A stretch of 64,000 nt of DNA, taken from positions 10,001 to 74,000 of the forward strand of contig JAOTOL010001068.1 of assembly GCA_034440575.1 (NCBI GenBank). Reading direction: 5' to 3'. Positions within the stretch are counted from its first letter, which is position 1, and every line of letters begins with the position of its first letter. This DNA is from Imbricaverruca yamaguchii. Lineage: Eukaryota; Arthropoda; Thecostraca; Neoverrucidae. Both the position numbers and the translations under genes were made by a program. Below are positions 57,288 through 64,000 of this stretch, one piece after another. The notes below the pieces were generated by a model. It was not told the origin of the DNA. It worked only from the letters and a program-made list of their open reading frames with translations, and ran no database searches.

Positions 57288-60200
57288 CTGAAACACGGCC
57301 ACAGTGTACCTCTTGGCCGCGTTACAATTGGTCGATATTATCGTCACGTCACCTCACAGTCACGACAAATGACACGACTAAGTGAATCGGCCGCAGGTAT
57401 GTGCCTGACACCCAGAACTTACACTGCATGGGACGTGCTATGAAGTTAATATTTGCGTTTGGGGAGACACGAGACATCGTTTTACTTCGGACAACAAAGT
57501 TGCCAGATGGATAACGAATATATTTTAACGGATACATTTCAAGACAGACTCATTAAAAAAAAAATCCGGACGGATAATTGCATCAGGTGGTCCTTCACGG
57601 GCCGGTGATATGCCAGTTCAAAAGACAGCACCAGACACGGCGGCGACCACACACCGGCTCCGGAGACAGCACCAGACACGGTGGCCACCACACACCGGCT
57701 CCGGAGACAGCGCCAGACACGGTGGCCACCACACACCGGCTCCGGAGACAGCACCAGACACGGTGGCCACCACACACCGACTCCGGAGACAGCACCAGAC
57801 ACGGTGGCCACCACACACCGGCTCCGGAGACAGCACCAGACACGGTGGCCACCACACACCGGCTCCGGAGACAGCACCAGACACGGTGGCCACCACACAT
57901 AGGATCAGGAGACAGCACCCGACACGGTGGCCACCACACACCGACTCCGGAGACAGCACCAGACACGGTGGCCACCACACATAGGATCAGGAAACAGCAC
58001 CCGACACGGTGGCCACCACACACCGACTCCGGAGACAACACCAGACACGGCGGCCACCACACACCGGCTCCGGAGACAGCACCAGACACGGTGGCCACCA
58101 CACATAGGATCAGGAGACAGCACCAGACACGGTGGCCACCACACACCGGCTCCGGAGACAACACCAGACACGGCGGCCACCACACACCGGCTCCGGAGAC
58201 AGCACCAGACACGGTGGCCACCACACATAGGATCAGGAGACAGCACCAGACACGGTGGCCACCACACACCGGCTCCGGAGACAACACCAGACATGGTGGC
58301 CACCACACACCGACTCCGGAGACAGCACCAGACACGGTGGCCTCCACATACCGGCTCCGGAGACAGCGCCAGACACGGTGGCCACCACACACCGGCTCCG
58401 GAGACAGCACCAGACACGGTGGCCACCACACACCGGCTCCGGAGACAGCACCAGACACGGTGGCCACCACACACCAGCTCCGGAGACAGCACCAGACACG
58501 GTGGCCACCACACACCAGCTCCGGAGACAGCGCCAGACACTGCGGCGACCACACACCGACTCCGGAGACAGCACCAGACACGGTGGCCACCACATACCGG
58601 CTCCGGAGACAGCGCCAGACACGGCGGCCACCACCCACCGGCTCCGGAGACAGCGCCAGACACGGTGGTCACCACACACCGGCTCCGGAGACAACACCAG
58701 ACACGGTGGCCACCACATACCAGCTCCGGAGACAGCACCAGACACGGTGGCCACCACACACCGGCTCCGGAGACAGCACCAGACACAGTGGACACCACAC
58801 ACCGGCTCCGGAGACAGCGCCAGACACGGTGGCCACCACATACCGACTCCGGAGACAGCGCCAGACACGGTGGCCACCACATACCGACTCCGGAGACAGC
58901 GCCAGACACGGCGGCCACCACATACCGACTCCGGAGACAACACCAGACACGGCGGCCACCACCCACCGGCTCCGGAGACAACACTAGACACGGCGGCCGC
59001 CACCCACGGGCTCCGGAGACAGCGCCAGACACGGTGGCCACCACATACCGACTCCGGAGACAGCGCCAGACACGGCGGTCACCACATACCGACTCCGGAG
59101 ACAACACCAGACACGGCGGCCACCACCCACCGGCTCCGGAGACAACACTAGACACGGCGGCCGCCACCCACGGGCTCCGGAGACAGCACCAGACACGGCG
59201 GCCACCACCCACCGGCTCAGGAGACAGCACCAGACACGGTGGCCACCACACACCAGCTCCGGAGACAGCGCCAGACACGGTGGCCACCACACACCGGCTC
59301 CGGAGACAGCACCAGACACAGTGGACACCACACACCGGCTCCGGAGACAGCGCCAGACACGGTGGCCACCACATACCGACTCCGGAGACAGCGCCAGACA
59401 CGGCGGTCCAACCGCTCCGGAGACACAGACACGGCGGCCCGGGCTCCGGAGACAACACCAGACACGGCGGCCACCACCCACCGGCTCCGGAGACAACACT
59501 AGACACGGCGGCCGCCACCCACGGGCTCCGGAGACAGCACCAGACACGGCGGCCACCACCCACCGGCTCCGGAGACAACACCAGACACGGCGGCCACCAC
59601 ACACCGGCTCCGGAGACAGCACCAGACACGGTGGCCACCACATACCGACTCCGGAGACAGCACCAGACACGGTGGCCACCACCCACCGGCTCCGGAGACA
59701 GCACCAGACACGGCGGCCACCACACACACCGGCTCCGGAGACAACACTAGACACGGTGGCCACCACACACACCGGCTCCGGAGACAACACCAGACACGGT
59801 GGCGACCACACACCCGCTCCGGAGACAGCACCAGACACGGTGGCCACCACACACCGGCTCCGGAGACAACACCAGACACGGTGGCCACCAGCTCCGGAGA
59901 CAGCACCAGACACGGCGGACACCACACACCGGCTCCGGAGACAGCGCCAGACACAGTGGACACCACACACTGGCTCCGGAGACAGCGCCAGACACGGCGG
60001 CTACCACATACCGGCTCCGGAGACAGCACCAGACACGGTGGCCACCACACACCCGCTCCGGAGACAGCGCCAGACACGGTGGCCACCACACACCGGCTCC
60101 GGAGACAGCGCCAGACACGGCGGCCACCACATACCGACTCCGGACACAACACCAGACACGGCGGACACCACTTACCCGCTCGAGAGACAGCTCCGGGTGT

Positions 60201-61171
60201 GGCGTGATGACGTGTTTACGGATGCAGCCGGTCACCAGCCGGCGCAGCTGCTCCACCAGCTGGCGGTCCGTGCACGGGTGGTAGAGCATCACCACCGACC
60301 CGTGCTGCCGCCGGCACAGAATTACGCAACAGTCGAGCACAGCTGGTGCCGGTGACGGACGAGCGCGCCGGCGATTCAGCTGAACGAGACATTCAATACG
60401 CGGATCGAAGGAAAACGGGTCACCAAAATCAGCCTAACCACTGCGGGTGCATTGGCGAGAGACGAGACGAAAGCCGAAAGCCTCGTCTTACCAAGACGAG
60501 ACGAAAGCCTGAAAGCCAAGAACAGTGGCAAACTAAGGGAAGGGAATGTAGTCGGGCCGGGAGCCTACATCAGATTGGTCGATAGGTAATCATACGGCGG
60601 CGCCACTATGGTCACCAGACCGGCCGAGGACATTGCTAAATTAATTGTTCTTCGTTACGTATGAGATGCCAATCGAGCACAGTAGGATGTCTATATGTAC
60701 ACTGAAAATGTCTCAACTACCCTGTATGACCTTGACATTCGATTTCGAGCAGATAACTTGCCTGTAAGGGCATCTTTTCTTTTTTCAAACATTGCCTATT
60801 TTATGGATAGGCACCAATGGCAGCGATAAAAATCAAAACACTATACTATACAGTACATTTGTTTTGAACCACAAACCACAACATAAGTATGTGCTTTGCT
60901 TGAAATTGTGCTGTGACATATTCCTGTTTTGCAATCTGTAATGATGAGCACTAGCATGAGATGCATAAATGAGATGCGGTCAAAATGAGGCATGCAAATT
61001 TTTAACATGAAGAAGCAGGATGCCGGCTAACTGTTCAGAAAGGGACGCGTTCCACTCTAGTTTAAGGATAATTTATCGCCGGGGGGACGTACCTCGACGT
61101 TGTGCAGCCACCTCTGGGGAGGTAAGTACACGTACTCGCCGAACACGGCCCACAGGGGACGGTGGTCACCG
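57054..61171 (-). CDS. TP53I13-like DUF3105 protein, last three exons (5' partial)
   Basis: Exons 61093-61171, 60176-60304 and 57054-57287 join in phase to 146 aa plus stop. Seen: [59 protein letters not shown] and [14 protein letters not shown]. This matches DUF3105 proteins such as vertebrate TP53I13, where [27 protein letters not shown] and HxxTPxPxLSxERPLALxAWG are conserved. Molecular function is not well defined; the family is membrane or secretory in animals, and TP53I13 has been tied to p53 response. The first visible exon starts inside a codon, so upstream exons exist; none was found in 61172-64000. Intron 2 is almost entirely a 41-bp array. Confidence 0.85.
57613..60196 (-). repeat. 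41-bp minisatellite derived from an exon/donor junction
   Basis: About 62 copies of a 41-bp unit, on the minus strand GTGCTGTCTCCGGAGCCGGT then GTGTGGTGGCCACCGTGTCTG. The edge nearest exon 2 is the real junction, GAGCTGTCTCTCGAGCGG then GTAAGTGGTGTCCGCCGTG, which aligns with the unit over its whole length. Each unit therefore has a decayed donor (GTGTGT or GTATGT where the real one is GTAAGT). Variants with GGTATGTGG still look like usable donors. The open frames up to 607 aa on both strands come from the stop-free 41-bp period. Confidence 0.93.
60176..60304 (-). CDS. TP53I13-like middle exon
   Basis: 43 codons: [43 protein letters not shown]. Acceptor CGGCGGCAG ends at 60305 and donor GTAAGT starts at 60175, both phase 0. 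HGxVVxLYHPC is the DUF3105 hallmark. Confidence 0.9.
60305..61092 (-). other. TP53I13-like intron 1 (as seen)
   Basis: 788 bases, donor GTACGT, acceptor GGCAG. No repeats or genes; AT-rich centre. Confidence 0.75.
61093..61171 (-). CDS. TP53I13-like first visible exon
   Basis: Acceptor CCGTTTCAG on the minus strand, then the last base of a split codon and [26 protein letters not shown], ending GAG before donor GTACGT. The short exon is supported by the conserved GEYxYLPPxRWLHxxE motif joining directly to HGSVV in the next exon. Confidence 0.85.
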
Positions 61172-61665
61172 CTGAAACGGCACAACTGGTCACTTATGTG
61201 GGCTTTTATGGCGCATCAGTCATTGGTCATATAGCTAGCGCTCATGACACCACTGGTCAGAAGAGACTACCTGAGTACATTACACACTGATCTCAGGACT
61301 GAGGAACTTCATGGGGTGAGACCTTAGGTGTAGTGTCCACCCTATCTAAGGTATGGTGTCCTGTATCGTAGGTGTAGTGTCCACAATAAGAGACTGCATG
61401 AGCGTCGCCGAGACCACGCGAGAGATACCGGTCTCAGGGTAAGACCGTAAAAGGCTGTCTCAGGGGAGAAGTGTGCGGCATGGAAAAGGAATCCGAGTGC
61501 AATAACCCCACGGCTTTATAACCCCACCGATATTCACTACGTGCCATTATGTCACACCGTTCTCAGGACTGAAGCTAGTTAGTTATTTGGGCATTCGGCC
61601 GCTTCGACTGTTCTCGTCATATTGCGCCCAAAACTCAAGTTTCCACGTCATGAATATCGATGAGG
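61172..61665. other. No exon recognised upstream of the TP53I13-like exons
   Basis: Expected to hold part of an upstream intron. Small direct repeats (GGTGTAGTGTCCAC at about 61327 and 61366) occur. No coding signal. Confidence 0.5.

Positions 61666-61743
<78 letters not shown>
61666..61743. repeat. (TA)n microsatellite at the 3' end of a LINE
   Basis: About 38 TA dinucleotides directly abutting the C-terminal coding end of the minus-strand LINE (frame runs FLTIYIYIY into it), so the repeat may have grown from the element's 3' tail. Confidence 0.95.
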
Positions 61744-61747
<4 letters not shown>

Positions 61748-64000
61748 AAAACAACACTTCGGATAAGAAATCAATCAGTTGTACCGATTGGACAATGGGA
61801 GAGCTGTTGGAAAGAACATTGCTAAAAGAAGCCATCCGGAGAGATCCAAGATAGCGTTTACGTTGGTCAGCATTTAACGGACACGAGATCAGAACGTGGT
61901 GAACTGTCAGTAATGATCGACATTTGGCGCAACTGGGGTCTGTCGCCACTGCACAACAGGTAACCGTGCGTGGCGTAAGTGTGTCCTATGCGGAGACAAC
62001 ACGGTGTCACCTCTTCTTTCCTAATCATACGACGGGATGAACCACATAGTTTCAAACATGACCTGATGTCTCTCAGCTTTTTCGCTTGGGTCGCGTCCCA
62101 TATTGTTTGCCACTTGTTGAGGGGAAAGATGGAGATCTGTCGGTAATGGTCCGTGGCGGGAAGCGGTAGCGATCGATGAACCGGGCCATGCGCTACTCGC
62201 CTCCCCGCAGCGTCCGCCAACTCGTTCCCAGCAATTCCAACATGGCCGGGAAGCCAACAAAGAACTACCCGCCGTCCCAAGCGGCGCACAGCGGTAAGAC
62301 GCCTTAGGATATCACGCACAAGTGGGTTTGAGGGACAAAATGTGTTCAGGGCTAAGACTGCTTAAGGAGTCGATAAAAACCACATGACGATGTGGTTTTT
62401 ATCATCACCTCCCGACACTTCGAAATAACCGAGCGCTTTGAAAATAACGATAAGTTCCGATGAATATATAGATGCGTGCTTCGGGAGGGAAATGATCGGG
62501 TGACAGAGCCGCAAACTAATGTGCTGCCAACAACATCCTCCGCTCGAGAACCATCAGTATATGTAGTCACCCATTCATGGAATGACATCGGTTTTCCTGG
62601 TCTTAGCGAGGGATAAATCCACCTCGGGTGAGAACGATTCACATGTGGGCGAGGTCTCTATGTGCTCGATTTTCCGGATTCCTTGGTGTCTAACTAGGCT
62701 TTCTTGGAAAAACTTACGCATGCGCACACCGAACGGAGCAACACTCAACTTTAGATTTGTAGAAAAAAATGGTCGTCAATCGTCGCGAGAAAACATGCAA
62801 GTAAGCGGGGTGATCAGGGAGCTGGCAAAGCTTGCAGGAGTTGCGCATTCCCAGCCTTTCTTTGGGCAGAGAGAGGGGGCTCGTGCGCCTCGACTAGAAA
62901 AGATATCTTGGGTGAGGTACGAAATGCTCCCGTTGCTATACGGATAGCCGTATGATGAACGGTAACAAGTATGAGCGTGTTGGCCGCGGCTGCACCGTGG
63001 TAGATAAAACTGGCGTAATCGAGCTTTCAGCGTATAAAAAACGATATAACAACATGAGCGCATCTTGATCTGCACCATAAGAAGTACGAGCAACACATAT
63101 TTATATGTTTAGTGCATTAAAACACCTTTCACGCAAGGTCTTCAAGTGGTGCTTATATGCAAGACGTCGGTTAAATTCCACTACTAAAAATCGCACCAGG
63201 GGCTGAACGGGTACATTCTTACCATACAGCTTAATTTGCATGTCCTGACAACATCGATGTCAAAAATGGAGGGCGACAGTTTTTTGTTGCTGAAAACGAA
63301 AATTAATTCCCATTTGCCCACTTTTCCAGGCTGGCAACTGCTAGTTGCAGCTGCCTATGAAATGGTGGTGCTTTTGAGGCGCAGGTCCAAATGACAGTTA
63401 TCTATGAAAAGCGAACATCCCATGGCCGGCGGGATATAATCACAAATGTCTATCATGATGCCGAAAGCTGTACGCTGAGAACGCTTCACTGTGGGACGCC
63501 GTTCTCTTGGAGGAACCATCGGGAGAGGTGGTTCCCGATGCGTATGCGAAATCTTCTTTCTTTTAAAATGTTCTGTAAAAAGTTGCCCATACGGCCACTG
63601 ATTCCCTTCTTAAAGGTTTTTGAGGATACCGTGACGCCAAGTGGTGTCGTACGTTTTTGAATGTCAAAGAAGGCGGCACCTAGGTTGCGCTTCCTCTGGA
63701 AGGCCACCCTCACCTCGGTGTCTAGTGGCACGATATGGTCGATTGTACTTTTTTTCGAAAGCCGCACTGACAATTTGCGAGATCATACTTTTCCAGAAAC
63801 CACAAAGACGGGTATTTATCATGCTCTCAAATAACTTGCACAAATCAGGCGTAAAAAAATCGGTCGATAGTCTAGACGGTCAGTTCCAGTTTTCCCAGGT
63901 TTCAGTAGCGGGACAACCGTGGCATCCACATTGGAGTGACTAGCTCGAGTTCCAATAAATGTTTGAGCGCGCGTAAGAGCACCATTTCAAAGCCTCGCAT
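61744..64000 (-). mobile_element. Degenerate non-LTR retrotransposon with RT and RNase H (runs off right edge)
   Basis: On the minus strand, in order: an RT segment near 63490-63770 (RKRNLGAAFFDIQK, then KTYDTTWRHGILKNL in another frame, GISGRMGNFLQNILKERRFR, NGVPQ); a weak middle part; RNase H split between frames (TTYTDGSRAEDVVGSTLVCG near 62510-62580, VVLCWLPGHVGIAGNELADA near 62210-62270); then LRIGHTYATHGYLLCSGDRP and a CxxC-H-C end (SCAKCRSLLTVHHVLISC). Frameshifts and stops make it inactive. RNase H with this tail fits I/R1-like superfamilies. It is a different family from the LINE in spondin intron 1 and lies in the same orientation as the TP53I13-like gene. Confidence 0.87.
62372..62403. 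other. Perfect 14-bp stem-loop inside the LINE
   Basis: GATAAAAACCACAT, a 4-base loop GACG, then ATGTGGTTTTTATC. The arms are perfectly complementary. It interrupts the RNase H coding region between the TDGSR and GHVGIAGNELAD segments. Confidence 0.9.

Noticed and set aside
57578..60355. Open frames up to 607 aa over the 41-bp array
   Set aside because: Open in several frames on both strands; the array is intronic to the TP53I13-like gene.

Overview
The window is eukaryotic nuclear DNA, most likely from an arthropod. The signs are spliced genes with GT-AG introns, an arthropod-type gustatory receptor with the TYxxxxxQF tail signature, degenerate non-LTR retrotransposons and tRNA-derived SINEs. 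Very GC-rich exons set among long repeat-laden introns would suit a crustacean such as a barnacle, but the lineage is a guess. There is no bacterial or organellar gene, rRNA gene, CRISPR array or intact mobile element. Most open frames are stop-free minisatellites read in several frames.

Four genes can be supported. (1) 7038-38714, plus strand: a six-exon secreted M-spondin/mindin-like protein of 576 aa (signal peptide, spondin domain over exons 1-5, an unusually long basic/Gly-Ser linker in exon 5, one thrombospondin type 1 repeat in exon 6). All splice phases agree. (2) 41661-42914, plus strand: a seven-helix gustatory receptor with one in-frame TGA at codon 258. (3) 51499-54837, plus strand: a three-exon RSAD1/HemW-like mitochondrial radical-SAM protein of 441 aa. 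(4) 57054-61171, minus strand: the last three exons of a TP53I13-like DUF3105 protein, whose 5' part lies beyond the window or beyond a retrotransposon. The genes look functionally unrelated.

Layout: 1-7 kb is a repeat-rich flank with several minisatellites, a long foldback hairpin and a SINE. 7-38.7 kb is the spondin gene, whose 18.4-kb first intron holds an antisense LINE and about ten tandem arrays. 38.7-43 kb holds two small arrays and the receptor. 43-51.5 kb is an AT-rich, almost minisatellite-free spacer. 51.5-54.8 kb is RSAD1. 57-61.2 kb is the TP53I13-like tail with a 2.5-kb intronic array. 61.7-64 kb is a LINE with RNase H running off the end.

The most interesting signal is that several minisatellites look seeded by splice junctions. 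In RSAD1 intron 2 a 30-bp array repeats the 5' splice donor with the last 15 exon bases, always in frame, while the other end of the same intron carries multiplied copies of the 3' acceptor. The TP53I13-like gene has a 41-bp array built from its exon/donor junction, and spondin introns 1 and 5 have small duplications at their acceptors. Roughly a sixth of the window is tandem repeat by my own addition of array lengths.
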